Below are positions 35,752 to 44,723 of a stretch of DNA of 64,000 bases, piece after piece (within the stretch, counting starts at the first letter, position 1; each line of letters starts with the position of its first letter). The translations under genes were made by a program, and so were the position numbers. This stretch comes from an uncultured Poribacteria bacterium. GTDB taxonomy: Bacteria; Poribacteria; WGA-4E; WGA-3G. The stretch is taken from assembly GCA_951828385.1 (NCBI GenBank), contig OX639973.1, forward strand, positions 3,029,200 to 3,093,199, read 5' to 3'. The notes under the pieces are model-generated. The model did no database searches. It saw nothing but the letters and a program-made list of their open reading frames with translations, and was not told the origin of the DNA.

Positions 35752-36667
35752 GAACAAAATTCTGGCGATCGTATCTACCTCTGTTCTCGTTATTGCCACC
35801 GTTGTTTTGGGAGTCCTGCTCTATTCAACTTCAAAGGGACTCAAACAGACGCAGGCAGAATTAGAGACGACCCAAACTACATTGCAAAAAACTGAAACTG
35901 CTAAAGCTGATCTCGAAAAGAAATTAGCCGAAACCGAAAGCACACTATCTGAAACGCAAGTTACCTTAGCAGAGACACGCTCAGAACTCAATCAGACGAA
36001 AGAGATATTGCAAAACGCAAGCGAAGCTGCCCGAAAGATCGCCGCTGAACGGAACACGCTCCAGCAGGACAAAAGCGCGCTCGAAAGTGAAAAAGAGAGT
36101 CTCCGCGCAAAACTCACCGAGATTGAATCCGAATTACAACGGATCCGGGAGCAATCACAACGTTCAATTACGGCTATCCAAGAAAGGTTTAAAGATACAG
36201 TCGGTGCTGTGTTAGATGACGCAGGACGGTTGAAACTTGATGTTAAGGGGAAAATCTTGTTTGAAACCGGCAGCGCGATTCTAAGCACAGAAGGGAAAGC
36301 ACTTTTGGATGCAATCTCGGAAGAGGTTTTACTCAACGCAGACTATTCAGCTTACGCCATTCGGGTTGAGGGACACACGGATAACACACCTATCGGCGGC
36401 GACGCACTGCGGAACTGGAACCTCTCCACCGAACGCGCAATCGCGGCGGTGAAATACTTGCAGGAACATGCGAATGTGACTGCGGAACGTCTGGCAGCCA
36501 CTGGCTACGCATTCTACCAACCCATAGATACCGCCGAAACGCCGGAGGCGAAAGCCAAAAATCGGAGGATCGAAATTATACTCGTGCCACCGAAAGATTT
36601 TTTGTCCGAACTCCTAACATCGCTCCAAAATGTGATGCAATCTATTGGAACGGCGGAGTCTCAGTAG
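35744..36667 (+). CDS. OmpA-family peptidoglycan-binding protein with coiled coil
   Basis: A 307-residue envelope protein. A membrane helix lies at residues 6-27 (ILAIVSTSVLVIATVVLGVLL), then a long coiled coil of about 110 residues rich in TETxxxLxxT heptads. An OmpA C-terminal domain follows with VEGHTDNTPIGG, NWNLSTERAIAAVKYL and NRRIEIILVP. The domain holds the cell wall; the coiled coil may reach an inner-membrane partner. AAGGAG lies 6 bases before the ATG, which overlaps the RNHCP stop. ZorB of Zorya also carries an OmpA domain, but no ZorA-like motor gene is present, so that link is not claimed. Confidence 0.85.
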   Translation: MPKNKILAIVSTSVLVIATVVLGVLLYSTSKGLKQTQAELETTQTTLQKTETAKADLEKKLAETESTLSETQVTLAETRSELNQTKEILQNASEAARKIAAERNTLQQDKSALESEKESLRAKLTEIESELQRIREQSQRSITAIQERFKDTVGAVLDDAGRLKLDVKGKILFETGSAILSTEGKALLDAISEEVLLNADYSAYAIRVEGHTDNTPIGGDALRNWNLSTERAIAAVKYLQEHANVTAERLAATGYAFYQPIDTAETPEAKAKNRRIEIILVPPKDFLSELLTSLQNVMQSIGTAESQ

Positions 36668-36708
36668 CCTTATCCGCTGCTTTTTTCTCAGAAATCGCGC
36701 GTTTGCTT

Positions 36709-37518
36709 TTACCGCAGTTCTGTCGCACGCGTGATTAACCGTTGCGTTTCGTCAATCTGTTTGAGTATCTGCTGATTTGTCCACGAAACGGAAACAAGAT
36801 AACGCAATTCATCTGGATCGTTCAAGGTTTCAGCACCGAGTGCAACCTGAAGTCCGCTCAATGCAGCGTATCGCATACCGACGTTCACACCGGCACCATC
36901 AAATTCCAAACTTGTCGTAATGTTTCCCCTCGCAAAAGCCGGTCGGAATTCTTTACGCAACCCAACAAACAGACCGATAGGACCTTCCGAAAACGCAAAC
37001 CGCTGCGTGCCGATACCGATGTGACCAGAAAATTGGTGAATCCGCGGCAGGTTAAAAGTTTTACTAATAGCAAGAAACGCTGAGGAACTTTCATCTGCTT
37101 CCGCTTCTGAATCCCACAAAACAATATCCCTACCAAGTTTCTCTATACCTACCGCTATACTGGGGATCGCGCCAGTCTCCGGTTCTTTTAAGAGTTGGAA
37201 CTTTAAATTTGCAGTCCGGTCAGCAGAGGGTTGCTCACCATATTCGTTCCACAGGTGTGTCAACCCGACTTCAACTCGATCAAACAGTCCAAAGTTGAGA
37301 CGAACCGCAACGGCATCACCCAGGTTTGTTGTAGAACGGTCCATCACCCGTTGTTGAAAACCGAGATAAGTGCCTGCTTCAAATATTCCGTGTTGCAATA
37401 CCTGACCTGTTGGAATATCTACCAATCCGCTGCCTGTAAACACTTCACCGCGGACAGGCTTAGAAACCGTGATCGATGCAAAAACAATCAAGAAAAGGAA
37501 AATCGTGTGTCGAAGCAT
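36709..37518 (-). CDS. Predicted outer-membrane beta-barrel, YjbH-like
   Basis: A 269-residue protein with a signal peptide ending near PVRGEV (residue 25) followed by alternating short amphipathic strands without long hydrophobic helices, as in outer-membrane barrels. The start of the mature part, GSGLVDIPTGQVLQHGIF, recalls the first strand of YjbH-type porins, which occur with exopolysaccharide systems. The end is a short helical tail. The ATG at 37518 is 5 bases after the rpiA stop, so it is in an operon with rpiA. The family call is based on strand pattern only. Confidence 0.5.
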   Translation of the reverse strand: MLRHTIFLFLIVFASITVSKPVRGEVFTGSGLVDIPTGQVLQHGIFEAGTYLGFQQRVMDRSTTNLGDAVAVRLNFGLFDRVEVGLTHLWNEYGEQPSADRTANLKFQLLKEPETGAIPSIAVGIEKLGRDIVLWDSEAEADESSSAFLAISKTFNLPRIHQFSGHIGIGTQRFAFSEGPIGLFVGLRKEFRPAFARGNITTSLEFDGAGVNVGMRYAALSGLQVALGAETLNDPDELRYLVSVSWTNQQILKQIDETQRLITRATELR

Positions 37519-37523
37519 TGATG

Positions 37524-38213
37524 CTACTCCATATACCGGATACCGGAAGCCGTGCCGATGATAACTTTGTCAGCGCGATTGACAAAAATCCCGTTCTCTA
37601 CCACACCCGGAATATTATTTAGCTGCATCTCTACCGCTTGTGGTGCAGGGATACCGTCAAAGTGGCAGTCAAGGATATAGTTGCCGTTGTCGGTGATGAG
37701 TGGGGATCCGTCTCCGTCTTGTGAGGTATTCTGTCGCAGTGTTGATTTTCCACAAATCCGATTGACTTCGGTCTGTGTGGCTTCCCATCCGAACCGCACG
37801 ATTTCCACAGGGAGCGAGAAGGTCGTACCGAGAACACGTGATACCTTGCTTTCATCGACGACAATCAATATCTCTTTAGATGCATTAGCGATGATTTTTT
37901 CTCTAACCAGCGCGGCACCGCCACCTTTAATCAGATTAAGATGTGCGTCCACTTCATCAGCACCGTCAATTGTTAAGTCAATAGTAGGATGTGTGGCGAG
38001 TGTTGTCAACGGTATCTTTTCTGCGAACGCGATTTTCTCAGTTCCCTCGGAGGTAGGGATGCCGACAATATCAAGTCCTTCCCTTACCATCGCTCCGAGT
38101 TTCAAGAGCGCGTAATAGACGGTGGAACCTGTCCCCAATCCTACGACCATACCGGACCGGACATCTTCTGTCGCTTTTTCTGCAGCTATTTTTTTCTGGC
38201 TTTCAGTATTCAT
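37524..38213 (-). CDS. rpiA: Ribose-5-phosphate isomerase A
   Basis: A protein of about 229 residues that interconverts ribose 5-phosphate and ribulose 5-phosphate in the pentose phosphate pathway. RpiA motifs are clear: VVGLGTGSTVYYAL near residue 26, TIDGADEVD near 85, LIKGGGAAL near 97 with EKI following, and VDESK near 120. The ATG at 38213 gives the standard N-terminus (MNTESQKKIAAEKA); an in-frame extension to 38252 is unlikely. It is followed by the barrel protein gene after 5 bases. All catalytic Asp/Glu/Lys positions look present. Confidence 0.95.
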   Translation of the reverse strand: MNTESQKKIAAEKATEDVRSGMVVGLGTGSTVYYALLKLGAMVREGLDIVGIPTSEGTEKIAFAEKIPLTTLATHPTIDLTIDGADEVDAHLNLIKGGGAALVREKIIANASKEILIVVDESKVSRVLGTTFSLPVEIVRFGWEATQTEVNRICGKSTLRQNTSQDGDGSPLITDNGNYILDCHFDGIPAPQAVEMQLNNIPGVVENGIFVNRADKVIIGTASGIRYME

Positions 38214-38270
38214 GATACATACAAGTTTACCAGAAGATTCTCTTGAAATCAAGTTTATATCGTTGTCGAT

Positions 38271-38344
38271 TATCGGTTATCAGTTAAAACGGGTTATTCG
38301 GTTAACAAATTCACCTCTTAACTAATAACTGATAACTAACAACT
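38271..38344. repeat. TTATCAGT-type dispersed repeat
   Basis: Copies of TTATCGGTTATCAGTT and ATAACTGATAACTA fill most of the divergent gap between rpiA and the aspartoacylase-family gene. Both orientations of the motif are present, giving weak stem potential. The divergent promoters must lie in or beside this repeat. Confidence 0.6.
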
Positions 38345-38398
38345 ATTCCTCCAACAAAACACTTGATTCTTTTTACCGGTTGTGCTACAATACCCGTT

Positions 38399-39385
38399 AT
38401 GAGGAATAATATTCGCCATAGCAGCTTGGTGGTTGGACAATTGGTTGCTGAACCCGCAACTCGGAGGGAAGGTTACCTCAAAGTTGGTACAATGCCTGAC
38501 GGAACCGCTGTCCGACTGCCTGCTGTACTCATCAACGGGAGGCACCCCGGCAAAACACTTTATATCCAAGCGATTAGCGACGGAGATGAACTCAACGGTA
38601 TCGCCGTTATTCACAAAATTCTCCGAACAGTCATGCCAGAGCAGTTGCACGGTAGGATCATTGCCGTGCCGATTGTTAACTTCCACGCGTTTCATGCCAA
38701 ACAGGCATTCAGTCCTGTAGATAACAGGAAAATGAACCGCTGTTTCCCGGGCAGGCGCGATGGCACGTCAAGTGAACGGATCGCCCATCGTCTTTTCCAT
38801 CATGCTGTACAACAAGCCGACTACTGCCTCGATCTGCACCAAGGCGGTGTACAGCCGATGATTGATGAAGTCCGTGTCCGCGTTGATCAAAAACATACAC
38901 TCCACAAGGCATGTCTTGAACTCGCCCGCGTCTTCGGTATCGGACACATTCTCGATCAGAAGGGCCCGAAGGGACAACTCGCCCAAGCAGCACCGGAGGT
39001 CGGCATTCCAACGATCGATCCTGAATTGGGTGGAACGCACGGATGGGATGCCGCAAGCATCGAAAAAGGCGTGCGCGGCGTGCGCAATGTACTACAATAC
39101 TATCAATTTATCTCAGGAACCCCAGAGATTCCTGAGCAGCAAATCGTTGTCAAAAAATTCGTGCCACTCGTCAGTAATGAAGGCGGTTTTGTCTATTATA
39201 GAGCGGAATTGTCCGAGCACCTTACAGCGTCTCAGCCAATCGCTGATATTTGCGATGTCTTTGGCAATGTCCGGGAATCCATAGCTTCACCCGTTGAGGG
39301 TGTTTTCTGGGCGAAACCTATCTATCCGATGGTTGCGAGTGGCGGCACGGTTGGTAAAATCGGCACGCCTATTGGGTATCTCTAA
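38399..39385 (+). CDS. Succinylglutamate desuccinylase/aspartoacylase-family protein
   Basis: A 328-residue zinc carboxypeptidase-fold enzyme of the AstE/AspA family (M14-like). The zinc motif is seen in QAISDGDELNGI (in place of the more common HGNE), and the third ligand region in DLHQGGVQ near residue 140. The N-terminal beta strands and the C-terminal GGFVYYRAEL domain match related deacylases. The ATG at 38399 is used; a TTG at 38363 would add residues encoded in the repeat-flanked leader. The replaced first histidine makes catalytic activity uncertain. Substrate is unknown. Confidence 0.78.
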   Translation: MRNNIRHSSLVVGQLVAEPATRREGYLKVGTMPDGTAVRLPAVLINGRHPGKTLYIQAISDGDELNGIAVIHKILRTVMPEQLHGRIIAVPIVNFHAFHAKQAFSPVDNRKMNRCFPGRRDGTSSERIAHRLFHHAVQQADYCLDLHQGGVQPMIDEVRVRVDQKHTLHKACLELARVFGIGHILDQKGPKGQLAQAAPEVGIPTIDPELGGTHGWDAASIEKGVRGVRNVLQYYQFISGTPEIPEQQIVVKKFVPLVSNEGGFVYYRAELSEHLTASQPIADICDVFGNVRESIASPVEGVFWAKPIYPMVASGGTVGKIGTPIGYL

Positions 39386-39406
39386 CATTCACAAGGAGGA
39401 CACGGC

Positions 39407-40717
39407 TTGCACAAACAGAATCGTAAAGCCTTTATTAAAAAAATGGGACGAGGCGGCGTTGCTATCTTCGCCAGTGCACCGCCCGCGCAGTGGAACCACG
39501 ACACCGAATATCTTTATCGTCCGGATCCGAATTTTTATTACCTTACAGGGTTTGAAGAACCGGAGTCAATTTGTGTTATCGCACCCGAACATCCGAAGCA
39601 CCAATACATTCTGTTTGTGCGTCCGAAAGACAAACAGGCAGAAATTTGGAACGGTAAGCGCGTCGGCGTTAAGGACGCACGTAAACACTATGGCGCAGAT
39701 AAAGTCTATCCGATAGAAAAGTTCAGTGAAAAAATCGGGAAATACCTACAAGACGCGAAAAGGCTTTACTATACCCTCGGTTCTAATGAGATTATTGACA
39801 CCGAAATTCTGAGTCTCTTCACACAGTCTGTCAGGTCACGCATTCGGTCTGGGAAAGGGTTTGATACGCTTGTTGACCCGAGCCCCATTCTTAGCGAGCT
39901 GCGGTTAATTAAAAATGAGACGGAACTGCAGCGCATCCGGCAAGCAACGGAGATTACCGTAGCCGGTCATGTCGCAGCGATGAAGGCGGTTCGCCCTGGA
40001 CTCTATGAATACCAGTTGGAATCGCTTGTTGAATCGACGTTCCGTATGAACGGTGCTGGCGGTGCAGCATACCCAACAATCGTGGCGAGTGGTGGCAACG
40101 CGACGACGCTTCATTATACAACAAATGACTGCGAAATTGAGGACGGAAATCTCGTGCTCCTTGACGCAGGCGCGGAATACGGTCGGTACTCCGGCGACGT
40201 AACCCGCACCTTCCCGGCAAGCGGCACCTTCACTGAGGCACAGCGAGAAGTCTATCAGCTTGTCCTTGACGCGCATAAGACTATTATCGACGGTATCCGT
40301 CCAGGTGTTTCTATTGACGAACCGCACCAAAAGTCGATTGAACTGTTGACAGAGGGGATGCTGAGTCTCGGTCTCCTAAAGAAGAAGAAAAAAATAGAGA
40401 AATTGATAGAGGACGGCGCGTACCGGCAGTTTTACATGTACCGGATCGGACACATGCTCGGTTTAGATGTACACGATGTCAATTGTGTCCGAGAAGCAAA
40501 TGGCGATTACAAGACCTTCCAACCGGGAATGGTAATCACCATTGAACCGGGACTCTATGTCGCTGAAGGTACCAAAGGCGTTCCCCCGCAGTACTTAGGC
40601 ATCGGTGTCCGCATAGAGGACGACATCCTTGTCACAGAATCCGGCAACGAAAACCTAACCAGCGGTGTCCCGAAAGAGATTGATGAAGTCGAAGCACTTG
40701 TCCGTGGGGCAAAGTAG
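39407..40717 (+). CDS. pepP: Xaa-Pro aminopeptidase (M24B family)
   Basis: A 436-residue metallo-aminopeptidase that removes N-terminal residues before proline. The N-terminal creatinase-like domain contains FYYLTGFEEPE near residue 45. The pita-bread catalytic domain has NLVLLDAGAEYGRYSGDVTRTF (two metal Asp), HMLGLDVHD (metal His), TIEPGLYV (Glu) and GVRIEDDILVTE (Glu), so all five ligands are present. It starts at a TTG, supported by AAGGAGGA 6 bases upstream. Metabolic gene; it sits immediately before the defence-like locus. Confidence 0.92.
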   Translation: MHKQNRKAFIKKMGRGGVAIFASAPPAQWNHDTEYLYRPDPNFYYLTGFEEPESICVIAPEHPKHQYILFVRPKDKQAEIWNGKRVGVKDARKHYGADKVYPIEKFSEKIGKYLQDAKRLYYTLGSNEIIDTEILSLFTQSVRSRIRSGKGFDTLVDPSPILSELRLIKNETELQRIRQATEITVAGHVAAMKAVRPGLYEYQLESLVESTFRMNGAGGAAYPTIVASGGNATTLHYTTNDCEIEDGNLVLLDAGAEYGRYSGDVTRTFPASGTFTEAQREVYQLVLDAHKTIIDGIRPGVSIDEPHQKSIELLTEGMLSLGLLKKKKKIEKLIEDGAYRQFYMYRIGHMLGLDVHDVNCVREANGDYKTFQPGMVITIEPGLYVAEGTKGVPPQYLGIGVRIEDDILVTESGNENLTSGVPKEIDEVEALVRGAK

Positions 40718-40719
40718 TA

Positions 40720-40736
40720 GGCACACTCCGTGTGCC
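40720..40736. repeat. Hairpin GGCACAC/GTGTGCC
   Basis: A perfect 7-bp stem with a 3-nt loop lies directly after the pepP stop codon. No U tract follows, so it may be a REP-like repeat or an mRNA end-protecting stem rather than a true terminator. Confidence 0.5.
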
Positions 40737-40786
40737 GTTCATCGAACAAACTCTCAGTGAACCCTCAATTTTGAAGGAGCTTTATC

Positions 40787-41068
40787 ATGATTGAAAACTT
40801 GAAAACAACAGTAGTAGAGATGAAAGACGTAATCCGCCAAAAATACAAAGCCGAGATTAAGGGGATCTTCGGTTCGTATGTTCGGAGCGATTTCCACGCA
40901 GACAGCGATCTGGATCTCTTAGTAGATTTCGATGACAGTGCTGATCTGATGGATCATGTCAATCTCCAACGATTTTTAGAAGATAGACTCGAATGCAAGA
41001 TTGATGTGGTATCACGACATTCATGCCGAGAAAAAAAGAACTTCATGCCGCTGTTTTCAATAACGTGA
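40787..41068 (+). CDS. MNT-domain nucleotidyltransferase, C-terminus frameshifted
   Basis: A 93-residue minimal nucleotidyltransferase (MntA-like). The catalytic motif GSYVRSDFHADSDLDLLVDF is at residues 29-48. It is a paralogue of the gene at 50019. In this copy the frame shifts after CRE at an A7 run (41028-41034 region). Reading on in the other frame gives ELHAAVFNNVISL and a stop at 41079, which aligns with the intact paralogue ending ELRESVFSEAIYL. MNT proteins usually silence HEPN toxins by adding AMP, but no HEPN gene is next to it. AAGGAG precedes the ATG. A sequencing error in the A run is possible. Confidence 0.85.
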   Translation: MIENLKTTVVEMKDVIRQKYKAEIKGIFGSYVRSDFHADSDLDLLVDFDDSADLMDHVNLQRFLEDRLECKIDVVSRHSCREKKNFMPLFSIT

Positions 41069-41169
41069 TTAGCTTATAAGGAATGTTTGAATTTTCCTGT
41101 AGAAGCACTCTCCCGGTCGCGACTTTAGCATTTTAGAATATCACAAACATTGAAGCAGAAACAGAACGC

Positions 41170-41197
41170 TTGACAAAACCGTGAAATATAGTAGACT
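41170..41197 (+). promoter_or_regulatory. Promoter of the helicase gene
   Basis: TTGACA (41170-41175) and TAGACT (41192-41197) are 16 bp apart, about 68 bp before the GTG start. The block from the -10 on, TAGACTATACG, is shared (TAGACTATGCG) with the promoter before the second MNT gene at 49933. Confidence 0.5.
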
Positions 41198-41265
41198 ATA
41201 CGCCGCTATTGCTTTTCTAATCTAAAGCACAAGGCATCTTCAGACTATAGAAATGGACTCCCATA

Positions 41266-44200
41266 GTGCAGCAAACAGACACAATTCACATTGGTGATCT
41301 TCAGCCCGGTATATCGTTATTCGACAAGCATCAACGGCAGGAAAGGGTAATCCATCGGATTGAGCCACACGCTACGTTTGTCCAACTCTTTTTTGAGAAT
41401 GACGATGCCTCATTTACCTGTTCCATTCAAGAACTGCAGTCCCGTTTTGAACTTGTGTCCGATGCTTTTCGAGCAGATGCCAATTTGGTAAGATTGATTG
41501 CTGAGGCACATCGACTTCAACACGCCTATCTGTTTAACCCGATTTTTGCAACGGAAACATCACTCATTGATCCGCTGCCACATCAATTTATTGCAGTTTA
41601 TGAACATCTACTGAAACATTACCCTCTGCGATTTCTGTTGGCTGATGATGCCGGCGCCGGAAAAACAATTATGACAGGTCTCTATATCCAAGAATTGTTA
41701 CTTCGGCGGCAAATAGAGCGTATATTGATTGTTCCGCCAGCAGGACTGATTGGCAACTGGGAACGCGAATTACGCGTCTGTTTTCGACTCCAATTCCGAA
41801 TTCTGTCCAGTGCTGACGCGGCAAACACCAACCCATTTGCTGATCCAGAAAATCGCTTAGCCATTATCAGCCTTGATACATTAAGACAAGAACGGATGCA
41901 GAACTATCTCTTTGAAGCACAACCTTATGATCTGATCGTTTTTGACGAAGCACATAAACTCTCCGCACGATTTGAAGGAGATGGGACTGTATACAAATCG
42001 AAACGGTATGAGCTTGCCGAACAGATTGCCGCGCAAGAAAAAAATCTGTTACTACTCACGGCAACACCACACATGGGCAAAGATGATGCCTACTATTTCC
42101 TCTGGCGACTGCTTTTACCTGAGTGCCTCGCCGCACAAAAGGCATTTGAGCGTTTGCCTGACAAAGAGAAGTCCAAACATCTGCTCCGGCGTATGAAAGA
42201 GGAGATGGTTACCTTTGATGGAAAACCCATCTATCCGCCGCGGCGAAGTCAGACCATCGCCTATCCACTCAAGCAAGGAGCGGTAAGCGAGCAATCACTC
42301 TATGATGCCGTCACAGCGTATTGTGAGAAGTATTTCGATCTTGCTGGTCAATACAACCGAAGCGCAGCAAAGATGGCGATGATGGTATTACAAAGACGGC
42401 TTGCCAGCTCAACTTTCGCGCTGCTGCAAAGCCTTATCAGACGAGCGGAAAAACTCCAAACAACCCTTCGCCACTTCCAAGATGGCAGATTGTCAGTAGA
42501 GCAATTAGAAAACGAACAAGCAAAACTTAAAGACATTGACCTCAGAGAAGAAAAGACCGGTGATGAGGAAGAGATTATTGATGGAAAGGAAGAGGCAGAA
42601 CACGTTGATGAGGACCTTGAGCATGCAACTGCTGCGCGTTCGATTGTTGAGCTTGAAGCTGAAGTTGATCACGTTAAAAACTTGGTTGAGTTGGCAAGGA
42701 AAGTTTGCAACCTGAAATCCGAAAGCAAGTTTGAAAAACTCTGGGAGGCATTAACGGAGTATCCAGACACAAAAGTTCTGATTTTCACTGAGCATCGCGA
42801 TACGATGATTTTTATCATTGAACGTTTAGAGGCGTTGGGTTTTACCGGAAAAGTTGCCCAAATCCATGGCGGCATGAGATATAGTGCGCGCGAAGAACAG
42901 GTCGAATTTTTTCGCGACCCGAACGGCGCGCAATATCTCGTCGCAACCGATGCAGCAGGGGAAGGCATCAACCTCCAATTCTGTTGGCTCATGGTCAACT
43001 ACGATATTCCGTGGAATCCTGCTCGACTTGAGCAGCGGATGGGACGGATTCACCGGTACAAGCAGACACACACGGTAGTTTTGCTAAATCTCGTTGCCGA
43101 AGACACGCGTGAAGGCCGCGTGCTGAAAGTGCTGCTGGAAAAGATGCAAAACATGCGTGAAGAATTGGATGACGATAAGGTATTTGATGTTATCGGGCAA
43201 CAATTCAGTCAAATCTCTTTGAAGGAACTTATCACAAGAGCCATCACAGAAGATCAAACTGATGCCTCAATCCAGTCTATCAATACACAATTCACGTTGG
43301 AAAATATACAAAAGCAATTTGAAGGGCAGCAGAGATCGGTTGTCAGTAGCGAGGTCAAACGATTACTCAGCAATGTTCAGGAACAACGAGAATCCGCTGA
43401 AACCCTTCGCATGCTACCCGCTTATGTCCGAAGTTTCTTTGAAGACGCAGCACCATTGCTCGGCTATCGGATTAACGGTGATATTGAGGCAATTTTTAAG
43501 TTATCCCGATGTCCTGCCTCTGTGCAAAATGCGATTGATGAGTATCCGCCAAATCTCCGAAATCGGTTAACGTTTTCACGCGAACTTGCATTGCCCACTG
43601 GATCAGAGAAACCAGAAGCAATTTTTCTGCACCCCGGCGAACCGATTTTTGACGTAACCCGCTCCCGATTTTTGGAAAAATTCAACGTTGAAGGCGAGCG
43701 TGGAGCAGTCTATTTTGATCCGCAAGCAGATGAACCGTATCTGTTCTATTTGGCGAGAATACCTGTGATACGGCAAACGGATGACAAACCTCATGTCCTT
43801 CATGAAATGCTTGTCGGAATCAAACGTTTTGCAGATGGACGATGGGAAGAAACACCGGCGCATCTATTGTTGACCCTAATACCACGGACAGAACAACACA
43901 GCATGCCTGCAACTTTGTCCGCTGAATGGATTAACCGCGCTGACGAAACGCAACCTGTTAAAAATTTTGTCTATGAAAACATCGGAAATCCGAAACTTTC
44001 TCACATCCGCGATATGCTTCAATCTGAAATGGATGAGAAAAAGGAGCGGATCAAGGTTTCATTCAACGCGAGGAGAGGTGAGCTTCTTAAACAGCGTCTC
44101 AGTCTCAAAAAAGATGTCGCCAAAGGTATACCGGCAGCACAAACAAAATTGAATAACTGCGATCAGGAGATTAAAGCACTTCCTAAAAAACGCGCAGAAG

Positions 44201-44718
44201 CAGAAGCCAATCTCATTAGAGAAATTGAAGGTATCCAATTAGGTTCCGTGAATGTCTATGTTCGCGCCTTTGTCACTACATCCCTAACTGAGGAAATTTC
44301 GACAAAAACACTACGAGACACCGAGGCTATCGCAATCAAGACTGCTATAGAATATGAGCGCAAGCGCGGTGCTGAAGTCAAAGATGTCTCTAATCCAAGC
44401 CTCAAAAAAGGGTTTGACTTACAATCCAGACACCCAAATGGTGAGGTGCGTTATATTGAAGTCAAAGGCCGTACAGGAATTACAGGTGTTGAATTGACAG
44501 CAAACGAATGGCGGCAAGCCATGAATCACCGCGATCGGTACTGGCTCTATGTCGTCTATCATTGTGAGACTGAACCACAGTTACACCGATGCCAAGATCC
44601 TTTTGAAACTCTAACCGAAAAGGCCACAGGAAGCATACGGATCAATGCCGGTGACATCATGAAAAACTCGGATGTAGAGGCGTTCAATGCAAACGTCAAT
44701 CCAACCATAAGAGGGTAG
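41266..44718 (+). CDS. SNF2-type DEAD/DEAH helicase with C-terminal DUF3883
   Basis: An 1150-residue ATP-driven DNA translocase. Motif I is LLADDAGAGKTIM near residue 125, motif II FDEAHKL near 226, motif III TATPHMGK near 262, and motif VI RLEQRMGRIHRYKQ near 590. The last 110 residues form a DUF3883-type domain (GFDLQSRHPNGEVRYIEVKGRTG), seen on defence helicases. The stretch around residue 870-1000 is rich in charged coiled coil. The start is a GTG at 41266 with a poor ribosome site. The stop lies 5 bases before the next ATPase, so the two are coupled. SNF2 helicases of this type serve in DISARM-like systems; the exact role here is inferred. Confidence 0.9.
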   Translation: MQQTDTIHIGDLQPGISLFDKHQRQERVIHRIEPHATFVQLFFENDDASFTCSIQELQSRFELVSDAFRADANLVRLIAEAHRLQHAYLFNPIFATETSLIDPLPHQFIAVYEHLLKHYPLRFLLADDAGAGKTIMTGLYIQELLLRRQIERILIVPPAGLIGNWERELRVCFRLQFRILSSADAANTNPFADPENRLAIISLDTLRQERMQNYLFEAQPYDLIVFDEAHKLSARFEGDGTVYKSKRYELAEQIAAQEKNLLLLTATPHMGKDDAYYFLWRLLLPECLAAQKAFERLPDKEKSKHLLRRMKEEMVTFDGKPIYPPRRSQTIAYPLKQGAVSEQSLYDAVTAYCEKYFDLAGQYNRSAAKMAMMVLQRRLASSTFALLQSLIRRAEKLQTTLRHFQDGRLSVEQLENEQAKLKDIDLREEKTGDEEEIIDGKEEAEHVDEDLEHATAARSIVELEAEVDHVKNLVELARKVCNLKSESKFEKLWEALTEYPDTKVLIFTEHRDTMIFIIERLEALGFTGKVAQIHGGMRYSAREEQVEFFRDPNGAQYLVATDAAGEGINLQFCWLMVNYDIPWNPARLEQRMGRIHRYKQTHTVVLLNLVAEDTREGRVLKVLLEKMQNMREELDDDKVFDVIGQQFSQISLKELITRAITEDQTDASIQSINTQFTLENIQKQFEGQQRSVVSSEVKRLLSNVQEQRESAETLRMLPAYVRSFFEDAAPLLGYRINGDIEAIFKLSRCPASVQNAIDEYPPNLRNRLTFSRELALPTGSEKPEAIFLHPGEPIFDVTRSRFLEKFNVEGERGAVYFDPQADEPYLFYLARIPVIRQTDDKPHVLHEMLVGIKRFADGRWEETPAHLLLTLIPRTEQHSMPATLSAEWINRADETQPVKNFVYENIGNPKLSHIRDMLQSEMDEKKERIKVSFNARRGELLKQRLSLKKDVAKGIPAAQTKLNNCDQEIKALPKKRAEAEANLIREIEGIQLGSVNVYVRAFVTTSLTEEISTKTLRDTEAIAIKTAIEYERKRGAEVKDVSNPSLKKGFDLQSRHPNGEVRYIEVKGRTGITGVELTANEWRQAMNHRDRYWLYVVYHCETEPQLHRCQDPFETLTEKATGSIRINAGDIMKNSDVEAFNANVNPTIRG

Positions 44719-44723
44719 ATTAA

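Noticed and set aside
35744-36667. OmpA-like protein as ZorB of a Zorya system
   Set aside because: No ZorA-type motor gene, ZorC, ZorD or ZorE is present; coiled-coil OmpA proteins are common.
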